Assembly (NCBI RefSeq): GCF_014451325.2
Contig: NZ_JACSCH020000004.1
Span: 1-64,000 of the forward strand
Direction of reading: 5' to 3'
Source: Streptomyces sp. CB02980
GTDB taxonomy: Bacteria > Actinomycetota > Actinomycetes > Streptomycetales > Streptomycetaceae
Length of the DNA stretch: 64,000 bases
Part shown: in pieces, positions 1 to 8,234 of the stretch
Position numbering within the stretch: the stretch's first letter is position 1
How the letters are laid out: each line of letters starts with the position of its first letter
Position numbers and translations under genes: made by a program
Notes under the pieces: generated by a model
What the model was told of the DNA's origin: nothing
Database searches by the model: none
Seen by the model: the letters and a program-made list of their open reading frames with translations, nothing else

Positions 1-120
1 TCTCGGAAAGAGGGCGGTCCCACCCGACACTCACGCACCCGGCCCACCCCCAGGACCCCAAGACCCGCACCCCCACCAGGCGGTCACCTGCCGGAGGCGC
101 GGCAGGTCAGACGCGGCAGG

Positions 121-1281
121 TCAGACGCGGCAGGCGGCGCAGAGTGCCTCGTCGGCGACGGGCCGGAAGAGCATGGGCTGGGTGTGCGCGCCGCTCGCGC
201 ACTCTCGCGCGCCTTCGAGGCGCGACGAGAGCCGAGAACCGGACGGGGACGGTGACGGTTCGGGCCGGGGGAGGGCGCGGGGTGGGACCTCACGTAGCAG
301 GTAGCGCACGAGCCCGCCGGGCCGCTGTACGGGCGTTCCTGCGCCGGGCAGGCCGCGCAGGATGTGCTCGTGGACGTCGGCGGAGGTGTGTCCGGCGGCG
401 AGCCAGCCGGCGGTGAGCCGGATGAGCTCGTCGCGCATCCCGGGCGGGATGTGCCGGAGGGCGGGCGAGAGGAGGGGCAAGGCGCCGACGAGGGCGCGGG
501 CTTCGTCGAGCTGAGCGCCGGACTGGTGGTCGGACTGGGCGTGGTGGGGGTCGAGCTGAACGCCGGGCAGGGCGCCGGACTCGTCCGGGGTCCTGTCGAA
601 GGCCTCGGGCTCCGGGTCCGGCCAGGGCTCCACCTCCACCTCCGCCTCGGCCTCGGCCTCCGGGCCCGGCCAGGGCTCCACCTCCACCTCCCCCTCGGCC
701 TCCGGGTCCGGCCAGGGCTCCACCTCCGCCCCCGGATCGGCCTCGGCCTCCACCTCCGCCTCCACATCCGCCTCCACCTCCGCCTCCACCTCCGCCTCCA
801 CCTCCGCCTCCGGCGGAAGGTTGGAGGTGTTTTCCCTAAGGTCTTTCTCTGGATGACCGTCGGTCGACGGGGTCACCGGATCGCCGACGGCCGGGCCCGG
901 GGTCCCCGGTGCCACCTGCGAGTACACCCGCTCGATGCCGCTGTGGACGGGCATGCGGGCGAAGATCTTGGCCGCTTCCTCGGGGCGTAACGGCGTGCTG
1001 GAGACGAGCTGTTGGGTGACCCAGAGCCCGCCGCCCACCTGGAGCCGCCGCTCGTGCACGTACCCCTCGGCCTTGAGCTGCCGCTTGGCCGTGATGAAGG
1101 AAGTCGCCCCGATCCGGGCGCGCTTGGCGGATTCCGACAGCGTTTCACAGGCGTGTGCGGGGAGGGAGAGCTGCCAGGTGAGGAGGCGCGCGGCGTGGGA
1201 GTCGAGGCGCGGGTGCCGGATGATCTCGTGGGAGAACTGGCTGAAGGCGCGAGAGGGCGCGATAAAGTTGCGGTAGATCAC
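121..1281 (-). CDS. Winged-helix DNA-binding-like protein with acidic repeat linker
   Basis: 386 residues from a GTG start. The N-terminal ~115 residues look like a winged helix: a serine-rich helix-turn-helix stretch (SESAKRARIGATSFITAKRQL) is followed by a wing-like VGGGLWVTQQL. Residues ~155-225 are low-complexity and acidic, first EVEA/EADV units and then about three copies of EVEPWPDPEAE. A folded C-terminal part (~250-330, LSPALRHIPPGMRDELIRLTAGWLAAGHT) follows, then a Pro/Ser tail with a CAACRV end. I recognise it as a type common in Streptomyces and usually annotated as a helix-turn-helix or hypothetical protein; its function is unknown. The repeat probably varies in length between strains. 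The next gene diverges from it. Confidence 0.75.
   Translation of the reverse strand: MIYRNFIAPSRAFSQFSHEIIRHPRLDSHAARLLTWQLSLPAHACETLSESAKRARIGATSFITAKRQLKAEGYVHERRLQVGGGLWVTQQLVSSTPLRPEEAAKIFARMPVHSGIERVYSQVAPGTPGPAVGDPVTPSTDGHPEKDLRENTSNLPPEAEVEAEVEAEVEADVEAEVEAEADPGAEVEPWPDPEAEGEVEVEPWPGPEAEAEAEVEVEPWPDPEPEAFDRTPDESGALPGVQLDPHHAQSDHQSGAQLDEARALVGALPLLSPALRHIPPGMRDELIRLTAGWLAAGHTSADVHEHILRGLPGAGTPVQRPGGLVRYLLREVPPRALPRPEPSPSPSGSRLSSRLEGARECASGAHTQPMLFRPVADEALCAACRV
599..822. repeat. Short-period coding repeat (acidic linker)
   Basis: Direct repeats of CTCCACCTCCGCCTC-type units and of a roughly 50-bp unit containing TCCGGGTCCGGCCAGGGCTC encode the EVEA and EVEPWPDPEAE repeats of the minus-strand gene. 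Units are multiples of three, so copy changes would keep the frame. Confidence 0.8.
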
Positions 1282-1662
1282 GGGTGGGCTGCTTCCACTG
1301 GTGGTTCAGGCCCTCGTCGTTGGTTACCGCCGCCGACGGGGGCCGTTTTGCTGCGAACGTAGCGCACGGCATATGCCCGCAACGACACGCAGAGTGAAGA
1401 TCGCCCGTACGAGTGACGCTCGGTTGCCGGAGGGCCGACCGCAGGCCGAAACGAGAGGCCCCAGTGCGTCGAACGGGGGGCGCACGCCACGTATTCGCCG
1501 CTCACCTCCAATCCCTTCGTTCGAATGAAGAGCCGGGCCTGTCATGGCCGTCCATCGACTGCACCCCTGACGATGAGTCTGTCTTTGCGCGCCCCTCACA
1601 GTCCCTCAGCCCGCTTCCGGAGTGGGCTGCTGTGCCATGCGTGCGCACGGAAGGAGACGACC
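1282..1662. other. Divergent intergenic region
   Basis: This 381-bp stretch separates two divergent genes. I see no convincing coding frame. The one marked structure is a near-palindrome CTTCGTTCGAATGAAG at 1515-1530, which could be an operator for the hydrolase gene. GGAAGGAG at 1649-1656 is the ribosome binding site of that gene. Confidence 0.5.
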
Positions 1663-2877
1663 TTGTCCGAGCAAGAGCAGGCCGAGCGGAGTGTCGGGGA
1701 GTTCACCCTTGCCACCCCTGTGGGTGCCGAGTCGCCGGTCCCGCTGCCGTATCCGGTCCCGACACCGGACGAGGAGTGGGAACTGCCGAACGGCTTCGCG
1801 CACGTCTTCTACGGCGAGGGCAACCGAGGGATCACCCGGCCGGTGCTCCTGTGCGACGGCTTCAACCTCGGCAAGAGCGACCTGAAGGCGCTGTACGCCG
1901 GCCTCGACCGCGACTACCCGCTCCTGACCCAACTGCGCCGCCGGGGCCGTGACGTCATCCTGCTCGGCCTGGACGAGCGCTCCGCCTCGATCCTGGACAA
2001 CGCCGAAGCGGCGACGGCCGCCATCCTGCGGACCACCGCCGAGCAGTTGGGCGACGCGCCGCTGACCGTGGGCGGTTTCAGCATGGGCGGTCTGATCACC
2101 CGCTATGCCCTGGCCAAGATGGAGATGAGGCGGATGGACCATCGCGTCCGCCTGTACTTCTCCTACGACACCCCGCACCGCGGCGCTGTCGTGCCCGTCG
2201 GCCTCCAGGCGTTCGCGCACTTCATCCCGGTCCCGAACGACTTCGCCCGGCAGATGAACAGCCCGGCCGCCCGGCAGATGCTCTGGCGGCACTTCGACCC
2301 GAAGACCGGGGAGATCGGGATCGCGCCCGAGCGCAAGGCGTTCCTGGAGGAGCTGGCGCGGCTTGGCAACTGGCCGCAGATCCCCCTCAAGCTGGCGCTC
2401 GCCAACGGCCGCGGCGACGGTACGGGCCTGGCGATCCCGCCCGGCGAGACCGCGCTGAAGGTCGACCGGATCTACCCGGGCACGACCTTCCTCGCCCAGG
2501 CCCAGGGCAAGGACGTCATCGTCGCCGAGCTGAAGCGAAGGTTCCCCCCGGCCGAGAAGACGATCACGACGAACGACTTCCCCGAACTGGACGGCGCCCC
2601 CGGCGGCACCCTCCGCTCGTACGGCATCCTCGCCGACACGCTGAAGAAGGCCGGCGCGAAGGTCGATCTCCGTCACGAGAGCGTCTGCTTCGTCCCCTCG
2701 GTCAGCGCGGTCGCGATCCGCGACATCGACCAGCAGAAGGACCTCTACACGAACATCGACGACCTGCCTCCGGAGGAGAGCGAGATCGACGAGTTCGTCT
2801 GTTCCTCGGATACGACGGAGCACACCGCCATCACCCAGGAACTCGGCGAGTGGCTGCTGGAGCGACTGCCCGACTGA
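1663..2877 (+). CDS. Alpha/beta-hydrolase, lipase-like
   Basis: 404 residues from TTG at 1663, chosen because GGAAGGAG lies 6 nt upstream; the longer frame back to 1525 has no such site. The fold is an alpha/beta hydrolase: VLLCDGFN near the N-terminus, the nucleophile elbow GGFSMGG (Ser as G-x-S-x-G), then YDTPHRG, typical of PGAP1-like/lipase proteins that act on acyl esters. There is no signal peptide, so it is probably cytoplasmic. The C-terminal ~60 residues are acidic and contain the likely catalytic His (TTEHTAIT). Substrate unknown. A strong hairpin follows the stop. Confidence 0.75.
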   Translation: MSEQEQAERSVGEFTLATPVGAESPVPLPYPVPTPDEEWELPNGFAHVFYGEGNRGITRPVLLCDGFNLGKSDLKALYAGLDRDYPLLTQLRRRGRDVILLGLDERSASILDNAEAATAAILRTTAEQLGDAPLTVGGFSMGGLITRYALAKMEMRRMDHRVRLYFSYDTPHRGAVVPVGLQAFAHFIPVPNDFARQMNSPAARQMLWRHFDPKTGEIGIAPERKAFLEELARLGNWPQIPLKLALANGRGDGTGLAIPPGETALKVDRIYPGTTFLAQAQGKDVIVAELKRRFPPAEKTITTNDFPELDGAPGGTLRSYGILADTLKKAGAKVDLRHESVCFVPSVSAVAIRDIDQQKDLYTNIDDLPPEESEIDEFVCSSDTTEHTAITQELGEWLLERLPD

Positions 2878-2892
2878 TCCCCGGCGGCGCAC

Positions 2893-2927
2893 GGGTCGGG
2901 CTGCTCGCCGGACGGGCAGCCCGACCC
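2893..2927 (+). terminator. Hairpin after hydrolase gene
   Basis: Perfect 12-bp arms GGGTCGGGCTGC (2893-2904) and GCAGCCCGACCC (2916-2927), 15 nt after the stop. It also lies between convergent genes, so it may act in both directions. Confidence 0.75.
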
Positions 2928-2973
2928 ACCGCGTTCACTCACGAGCCGTCGCCTCGCGCGGGCGAGGTGCTCG

Positions 2974-3825
2974 TCAGCCGGGGCCCAGTGCGCGCCGGGC
3001 CGAGTTGATGACGTTGTTGGCGTTGGCCCCGTACACCGCCGACTCGCTCAGGGTCTTCCAGACCTTGCGGTACAAGGCGATGTTGTCGGCGTCGTCCAAC
3101 CACAGCTCGGCGTGCCAGTCCTCCGCGACCACCAACCGGTCGTCCATGACCCAGAAGCCGGTGGCGGGGACGATCTTCATCGACGCCGTGAACGGCACGA
3201 TGCCCAGCTCGACCGTGTCCATGCCGACCATGCCGGTCAGGCGGTCGAGTTGGGCGTTCAGCACCGACGGTGGGCAGATCAGGGAGCGCAACGCGGCCTC
3301 CCACATCAGCACGCGCAGCTTGCGGCCGGGCTGGTACAGCCACTCCTGACGCTGTGCCCGAGAGCGCACAGCGTCTTCAACGCCCTTGGTCACGTTCAGC
3401 AGGTCCGCGTACCGCTGGACCACGTGGCGCGCGTACTCGGGGGTCTGCATCAGCCCTGGGATGACCGCCTCTTCCCACACCCAGATTTCCGAGGTGCGGT
3501 TGATCTCGGCGGTCAGCCCCTCGTTCATGGGCTTGAAGCCGTTCGCCAGCGCCCTGCGCCATGACCGGATGTGCGACTCGAACCCGGCCAGCCGGGCGCC
3601 GAGCTCGGGGTACACGTCCGGCTGCTCGGTCGCGTCGGCCCATGCCCGCAGATCCTCGGGCGAGGCCGTCTGCTTTCCGTTCTCCAGCTTGCTGACCTTG
3701 GAGCCCTGCCAGCCGAGCCTCTGGGCGAGCTGCTGACCGGTGAGCCGGCCGGCAGGACAGGTGAAGCGAAGTTCGCGAAGCCGCGCCCCCAGCGCTTCCC
3801 GTGCCTGCTGGTAGTCGGTGCTCAC
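2974..3825 (-). CDS. XRE-family regulator with DUF5753
   Basis: 283 residues from GTG at 3825; an upstream in-frame extension overlaps the preceding gene and is unlikely. An N-terminal helix-turn-helix (GQQLAQRLGWQGSKVSKLENGKQ, ~25-48) is followed by the DUF5753 ligand/effector region (VIPGLMQTPEYARHV, then VLMWEAALRS and the ATGFWVMDD-like region). Such proteins occur in dozens of copies per Streptomyces genome, normally paired with DUF397 or DUF6879 partners, and some affect development or antibiotic production. Here the start lies 10 nt after the stop of the DUF6879-like gene, so the two form an operon. Confidence 0.85.
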   Translation of the reverse strand: MSTDYQQAREALGARLRELRFTCPAGRLTGQQLAQRLGWQGSKVSKLENGKQTASPEDLRAWADATEQPDVYPELGARLAGFESHIRSWRRALANGFKPMNEGLTAEINRTSEIWVWEEAVIPGLMQTPEYARHVVQRYADLLNVTKGVEDAVRSRAQRQEWLYQPGRKLRVLMWEAALRSLICPPSVLNAQLDRLTGMVGMDTVELGIVPFTASMKIVPATGFWVMDDRLVVAEDWHAELWLDDADNIALYRKVWKTLSESAVYGANANNVINSARRALGPG

Positions 3826-3835
3826 CGGACACCCA

Positions 3836-4447
3836 TCACTCGGCCGCAGCCACCTGCGCGGCGAACCCGTCGTACGGCACGGCATGGTGCATGGCCGCGT
3901 CGCGGGCGACGCAGTACCGGACGACCTCCGCCGGTTCGGTGATCAGCTCGATGTCGAGCATGGTGTCTTCGTCGTCGAAGTGGAGCAGGGCGACGATCCG
4001 AGAGTCGAAGATCCAGAAGTCCTCGGCGGGCAGACCGGCCGCGTCCTCGCGCCACAGATAGCGGATGTCCTCGCCGGACGCCGCGTTGTGCCGGGCGTAG
4101 TCGAGCAGGAACAGCTGTTCGGTGGTCGGCGGTCGGTCGGCGATACGGACCCGGCCCACCGTCTTGCCCGCATCCACCTGGGCCCGGATGTTGACGAACC
4201 AGGGCTCGTCGGGGTCGCACGGCGAGGACCCAGTGGCCAGAAACGCCTGGAAGTCGTTCACGAGCAGTTCGCGAGGCACGACCACCGCTGCCTCGTCCGG
4301 CCCGAAGTGCTGGAGCTGCGCGAGGTCTGCCGGGTCGGTGATGGGCGTGCCCTGAACGACGATCTCGCCAGTTCCCTCGTCCGTGTGCAGGGCGGGGCAG
4401 CCGTCGATCTTGCTGTCGGTACCGGTGAAGCGCAACTGACGTGCCAC
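3836..4447 (-). CDS. DUF6879-like partner protein, apparently fused
   Basis: 203 residues from GTG at 4447 with GGGAGAG upstream. Residues 1-65 (MARQLRFTGTDSKIDGCPAL, then VVVPRELL) resemble a small stand-alone protein that I know as a separate gene beside XRE regulators. From ~66 on (DFQAFLATG, DEPWFVNIRAQVDAGKTVGRVRI, LWREDAAGLPAEDFWIFDSRIVALLHFDDE) it is the body of a DUF6879 protein without its usual N-terminus. It thus looks like a fusion of the two partners. Function unknown; probably works with the downstream XRE regulator. Confidence 0.75.
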   Translation of the reverse strand: MARQLRFTGTDSKIDGCPALHTDEGTGEIVVQGTPITDPADLAQLQHFGPDEAAVVVPRELLVNDFQAFLATGSSPCDPDEPWFVNIRAQVDAGKTVGRVRIADRPPTTEQLFLLDYARHNAASGEDIRYLWREDAAGLPAEDFWIFDSRIVALLHFDDEDTMLDIELITEPAEVVRYCVARDAAMHHAVPYDGFAAQVAAAE

Positions 4448-4619
4448 GGACGCTCTCCCTTTCAGCGGTGTTGATCCAACAGCTTGGTCGGCAGCCCGGC
4501 CCTGCACTACGCGTTCAGCCGGAGCCCGGGAGAAAGCAAGAGCAAACTGATCCACTTGTCGAGCAAATTCGAGAAAACAGCGTACCGCCGAGCAACGTCC
4601 CCTTTCTAGCGTCGAGTTC

Positions 4620-4823
4620 ATGACGACGAAGGAACTGCGCGAGGTGGACCCGTTCATGGCGATGGAGTCCCTACGGGAAGCGCTGGCGGGGGTCGGGATC
4701 GCCCTGCCGTCGCTCCGGGTGGACCCTGCGTCCCCGGCTTTGAAGCTCGTGGAGCTGGGTCGTGTCCGTGCCGACGTGGCCGTCCGCTTGGCGGAAGCGC
4801 TCAGGCGGGGGGCCGAGGAGTGA
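4620..4823 (+). CDS. Small conserved Streptomyces protein
   Basis: 67 residues (MTTKELREVDPFMAMESLRE to RLAEALRRGAEE). There is no ribosome binding site. A -10-like TAGCGT at 4607-4612 ends 7 nt before the ATG, suggesting a leaderless transcript. It diverges from the XRE operon and overlaps the next gene by GTGA. Small proteins of this kind commonly sit beside XRE/DUF397-type loci; function unknown. Confidence 0.7.
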   Translation: MTTKELREVDPFMAMESLREALAGVGIALPSLRVDPASPALKLVELGRVRADVAVRLAEALRRGAEE

Positions 4824-5044
4824 CAGCCGACGCAGGGGCCCTGGTCGTGGACACCCAGACCGACAAGCTCGGGTACGTCATGGGCCAAGTCGGCCTGGCG
4901 ATGCAGCTCCGGCCGGTGGCCGGCGGGCGAGAGTGGGACGCCGACCCTGCTCATGTCCGCCCCGCCACCAGCGAGGAGCGACTCGCAGCCATAAGGGAGC
5001 GGAACCGCGCTCTGAACTCGGCCGGCGGCGGTGGGGTCCTTTGA
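4820..5044 (+). CDS. Small conserved hypothetical protein
   Basis: 74 residues from GTG at 4820, overlapping the previous stop by four bases and ending in a TGATG overlap with the next gene. The sequence (TDKLGYVMGQVGLAMQLRPVAGGREWDADPAHVRPATSEERLAA) is a type I know from Streptomyces regulator islands. It is hydrophilic with no membrane segment. Probably translated coupled to its neighbours. Confidence 0.7.
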   Translation: MTADAGALVVDTQTDKLGYVMGQVGLAMQLRPVAGGREWDADPAHVRPATSEERLAAIRERNRALNSAGGGGVL

Positions 5045-5232
5045 TGGGGGCGGTGGTCATATCGCCTGAGTGCAGGCTCGCCCAGGTCCCGGGTTACGAG
5101 GGCATGCACCGCGAGTGCCGACAGACGAAGGACGTGCCGCTGCCGCATGGCTCGGGGATTCTCCTGGTGCGCCGCTGCGCCTGCTCCCACCACTCCTACA
5201 ACCGCGCGGCGCAGTCGCGAGCCCCCGGATAG
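5044..5232 (+). CDS. Small Cys/His-containing protein
   Basis: 62 residues from ATG at 5044, which overlaps the preceding TGA. It contains four Cys and paired His (PECRLAQ, HRECRQT, RRCACSHHSY), so a small metal-binding fold is possible but not shown. It ends the three-gene overlapping set 4620-5232 divergent from the XRE regulator. Confidence 0.65.
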   Translation: MGAVVISPECRLAQVPGYEGMHRECRQTKDVPLPHGSGILLVRRCACSHHSYNRAAQSRAPG

Positions 5233-5296
5233 GCACCGAACGGACCCGGGCCCCGCCCCCCAACCCGAATGGGGCGGAGCCCAGTTGCTCCTTGAC

Positions 5297-6322
5297 CTAC
5301 TGAACGCTCCACCGCGGCGGGTGTCCCGGATCGGCAGGGCACGTGAAGACGTTCAGCTCGCCGTGGTTGCCGACGACGACCCCGGTGGGCAGGGCCGCCG
5401 GGTGGGGGCTGAGGCCCTGGTCCTCCACCGGTGTCCAGCTTCCGCTGCCGCCGTCCCACTCGGACGTGTCGACGGTCAGCAGCAGGGCCATGGGCGTCGC
5501 GCAGGTCGAGCAGTCCATCGGATACGGGTCCGTCTTGTGCCAGGACGCGTATCCGCCGGCCCGCCAGCCCGGCGGGATCGACAGGTCGTACTGGTAGGCC
5601 ACGGGGTCGGCCTCGTCCTCCTGCTCCGCCGCCGCCTCCTCCAGCCCTTCCTCCCAGGCGTCGATCCGTGCGCACAGGTCCTCGGGCAGCAGCCCCGCGA
5701 AGGGGTACGTGACCATCTGCTCCGGGTGCAGCGCGCAGGGCTCGGGGACGTATCCCTCGTAGCCGACGACCTCCGGCTGCGGCGGCGATGTCAGTACGTC
5801 GACGACCTCCGCCGCCCTGCGCCAGCGCAGGTGGAGCAGCATGCTGTAGCCGGTGGGGCGGTGGGCGTCGAAGGGGCACCAGAAGACCTGGAGCAGGTCG
5901 GCCCCGCCCGGCCCCGCCGGAAGGTCCGGGACATCGCGCGCGTACAGCTGTGCGAGGCCGATCATGGGCAGCGGGTCGTTCTCGCTCGCCCCCGGTACCA
6001 GGTGCTCGCGCTCCAGGTCCTCGACGAGCCGCAGTTCCTCCTCCGTCAGACCCTCGTACGGCTCCCGCGCGTACGCGGCGGCCAGGACTTCGCGCCGGCG
6101 GCGGATGCCCTCGGGGCGCTGCCCTCGCCCGCGTCCGTGGGTCTCGGTGCACACCGGCCACGGTTCGTCCGCCGGCCACAGCATCGGCCCGCCGACCGAG
6201 CTCTCCGACACGCCGGGACGCCCGGGCCGCGGATGCAGGCGGGTGGTCGTGCCCCGGTGGGCAGCCAGTTCCGGGAACAGCGCTTCGACGTCGAGCGGAC
6301 GCGGCGGCGTGGTTTTCGTCAT
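5297..6322 (-). CDS. Conserved hypothetical protein, DUF1963-like
   Basis: 341 residues from ATG at 6322 (AAGG ~8 nt upstream). The layout recalls DUF1963/YwqG proteins: GGPMLWPADEPWPVC near the N-terminus, MIGLAQLYARDVPDLP, LLQVFWCPFD, a DCSTC pair followed by LLLTVDTSEWDGGSGSW, and GELNVFTCPADPGHPP at the end. Soluble, no signal peptide, function unknown. It is convergent with the small-gene set to its left and divergent from hutH. Confidence 0.7.
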   Translation of the reverse strand: MTKTTPPRPLDVEALFPELAAHRGTTTRLHPRPGRPGVSESSVGGPMLWPADEPWPVCTETHGRGRGQRPEGIRRRREVLAAAYAREPYEGLTEEELRLVEDLEREHLVPGASENDPLPMIGLAQLYARDVPDLPAGPGGADLLQVFWCPFDAHRPTGYSMLLHLRWRRAAEVVDVLTSPPQPEVVGYEGYVPEPCALHPEQMVTYPFAGLLPEDLCARIDAWEEGLEEAAAEQEDEADPVAYQYDLSIPPGWRAGGYASWHKTDPYPMDCSTCATPMALLLTVDTSEWDGGSGSWTPVEDQGLSPHPAALPTGVVVGNHGELNVFTCPADPGHPPRWSVQ

Positions 6323-6491
6323 GGGGGCGACCTTAGGGACTGCCCTCTCCGGCCCCTCTTCGGCCCCTCGACGGCGTCCCTCCGGCGCTGCCTCCTGCGC
6401 CGCCGGACCCCTTGGACGGCAGACTGGAACCCCGCCGGGGACCAGCGACCCGCGAAGCGCCACGAGGTAAGGGGCCGTTCCCCATCGGGCC

Positions 6492-6506
6492 GGTGACAAA
6501 ATCACC
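6492..6506. promoter_or_regulatory. Inverted repeat upstream of hutH
   Basis: GGTGA-CAAAA-TCACC, perfect 5-bp arms, just upstream of the hutH -35 element. A position suited to a regulator-binding site; I cannot name the regulator. Confidence 0.4.
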
Positions 6507-6508
6507 TA

Positions 6509-6537
6509 GTGACAGGTTGGTCTTCAATCCGTAGGGT
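6509..6537 (+). promoter_or_regulatory. hutH promoter, leaderless type
   Basis: -35 GTGACA (6509-6514), 17-nt spacer, -10 TAGGGT (6532-6537). The predicted start of transcription falls at or next to the hutH ATG at 6545, and there is no clear ribosome binding site, so the mRNA is probably leaderless. Confidence 0.6.
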
Positions 6538-6544
6538 GCTGAAT

Positions 6545-8092
6545 ATGGATATGCAGACAGTCGTCCTCGGCACGTCCGGCACGACCCCGCAGGACGTCAT
6601 CGACGTCGCCCGCCACGGCGCCCGCGTCGAGCTGTCGCCCGAGGCCGTGGAGGCCCTGGCCGCCGCCCGCAACATCATCGACGCGCTCGCCGCCAAGCCC
6701 GAGCCCGTCTACGGGGTCTCCACCGGCTTCGGCGCGCTCGCCACCCGGCACATCGGCCATGAGCTCCGCGCCCAGCTCCAGCGCAACATCGTCCGCTCGC
6801 ACGCCGCCGGCATGGGCCCGCGCGTCGAGCGCGAGGTCGTCCGCGCCCTGATGTTCCTGCGGCTCAAGACCGTCGCCTCCGGCCACACCGGCGTCCGCCC
6901 CGAGGTCGCCCAGACCATGGCCGACGTCCTCAACGCCGGCATCACCCCGGTCGTGCACGAGTACGGCTCCCTCGGCTGCTCCGGCGACCTCGCCCCGCTC
7001 TCCCACTGCGCCCTCGCGCTCATGGGCGAGGGCGACGCCGAGGGCCCCGACGGTGAGCTCCGGCCCGCCGGCGAGCTGCTCGCCGCCCACGGCATCGCCC
7101 CCGTCGAGCTCAAGGAGAAGGAGGGCCTCGCCCTCCTCAACGGCACCGACGGCATGCTCGGCATGCTGATCATGGCCCTCGCCGACCTCGACACGCTCTA
7201 CAAGTCGGCCGACATCACCGCCGCGCTCTCCCTCGAAGCCCTCCTCGGCACCGAGAAGGTCCTCGAACCCGAGCTGCACGCCATCCGCCCGCACCCGGGC
7301 CAGGCCGCCTCCGCCGCCAACATGCTGGCCGTGCTCAAGGGCTCCGAGCTCACCGGACACTTCCAGAGCGGCGAGGCCCCCCGCGTCCAGGACGCCTACT
7401 CGATCCGCTGCGCCCCGCAGGTCGCCGGTGCCGGCCGCGACACCATGGCCCACGCCCTGCTCGTCGCCGAGCGCGAGCTGGCCGCCGCCGTCGACAACCC
7501 GGTGGTCCTCGCCGACGGCCAGGTCCGCTCCAACGGCAACTTCCACGGCGCCCCCGTCGCGTACGTCCTCGACTTCCTCGCCATCGCCGCCGCCGACCTC
7601 GGCTCCATCGCCGAGCGACGCACCGACCGGCTCCTCGACAAGAACCGCTCGCACGGCCTGCCGCCCTTCCTCGCCGACGACGCCGGCGTCGACTCGGGCC
7701 TGATGATCGCCCAGTACACGCAGGCCGCCCTGGTCAGCGAGATGAAGCGGCTCGCCGTCCCGGCCTCCGCCGACTCCATCCCGTCCTCGGCGATGCAGGA
7801 GGACCACGTCTCCATGGGCTGGTCCGCCGCCCGCAAGCTGCGCACCGCGATCGGCAACCTCAACCGGATCATCGCCGTCGAGCTGTACGCCGCCACCCGC
7901 GGCATCGAGCTCCGCCACGGCCTGTCCCCGGCGCCCGCCTCCGCCGCCGCCATCGAGGCGCTGCGCGCGGCCGGCGTCCAGGGCCCCGGCCCCGACCGGT
8001 TCCTCGCCCCCGACCTGGCGGCCGCCGACACCTTCGTACGCGAAGGCAGGCTGCTCGCCGCGGTGGAGCCGGTCACCGGCCCGCTGGCGTAA
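6545..8092 (+). CDS. hutH: Histidine ammonia-lyase
   Basis: 515 residues from ATG at 6545, giving the MDMQTVVLGTSG N-terminus expected of Streptomyces HutH. It deaminates L-histidine to urocanate, the first step of histidine use. The MIO cofactor precursor is Cys-Ser-Gly (GSLGCSGDLAPLSH, Ser ~146) instead of Ala-Ser-Gly; I recall the Cys form as normal in Streptomyces. YGVSTGFG, NGTDGMLGM and the C-terminal SMGWSAARKLR are further family motifs. Length is normal and the gene is intact. The other hut genes are not in the window. Confidence 0.97.
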   Translation: MDMQTVVLGTSGTTPQDVIDVARHGARVELSPEAVEALAAARNIIDALAAKPEPVYGVSTGFGALATRHIGHELRAQLQRNIVRSHAAGMGPRVEREVVRALMFLRLKTVASGHTGVRPEVAQTMADVLNAGITPVVHEYGSLGCSGDLAPLSHCALALMGEGDAEGPDGELRPAGELLAAHGIAPVELKEKEGLALLNGTDGMLGMLIMALADLDTLYKSADITAALSLEALLGTEKVLEPELHAIRPHPGQAASAANMLAVLKGSELTGHFQSGEAPRVQDAYSIRCAPQVAGAGRDTMAHALLVAERELAAAVDNPVVLADGQVRSNGNFHGAPVAYVLDFLAIAAADLGSIAERRTDRLLDKNRSHGLPPFLADDAGVDSGLMIAQYTQAALVSEMKRLAVPASADSIPSSAMQEDHVSMGWSAARKLRTAIGNLNRIIAVELYAATRGIELRHGLSPAPASAAAIEALRAAGVQGPGPDRFLAPDLAAADTFVREGRLLAAVEPVTGPLA

Positions 8093-8102
8093 CCCGGAGA
8101 AG

Positions 8103-8143
8103 ACGTGAGGCCCGTCCCGGACTTCCCGGGGCGGGCCTCACGT
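8103..8143 (+). terminator. hutH terminator
   Basis: 16-nt arms ACGTGAGGCCCGTCCC (8103-8118) and GGGGCGGGCCTCACGT (8128-8143), pairing with one G-U, starting 11 nt after the hutH stop. Confidence 0.85.
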
Positions 8144-8159
8144 GTGTACGGAAACGGCC

Positions 8160-8234
8160 GCTCAGGACGTCCGGTCGCGGGGCCGCATCGCCGGCTCCGC
8201 CGCTCAGGACGTCCGGTCGCGGCGCCGCATCGCC
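8160..8234. repeat. 42-bp tandem duplication at a gene 3' end
   Basis: A 33-bp block at 8160-8192 recurs at 8202-8234 with one mismatch. The second copy encodes the C-terminus and stop of the minus-strand surface protein; the first lies just downstream of that stop. A simple tandem duplication that left the protein intact. Confidence 0.8.

Noticed and set aside
4448..4954. N-terminal extension of the DUF6879-like gene up to 4954
   Set aside because: This part is antisense to the small gene at 4620 and shows no protein-like composition; GTG 4447 has a good ribosome binding site.
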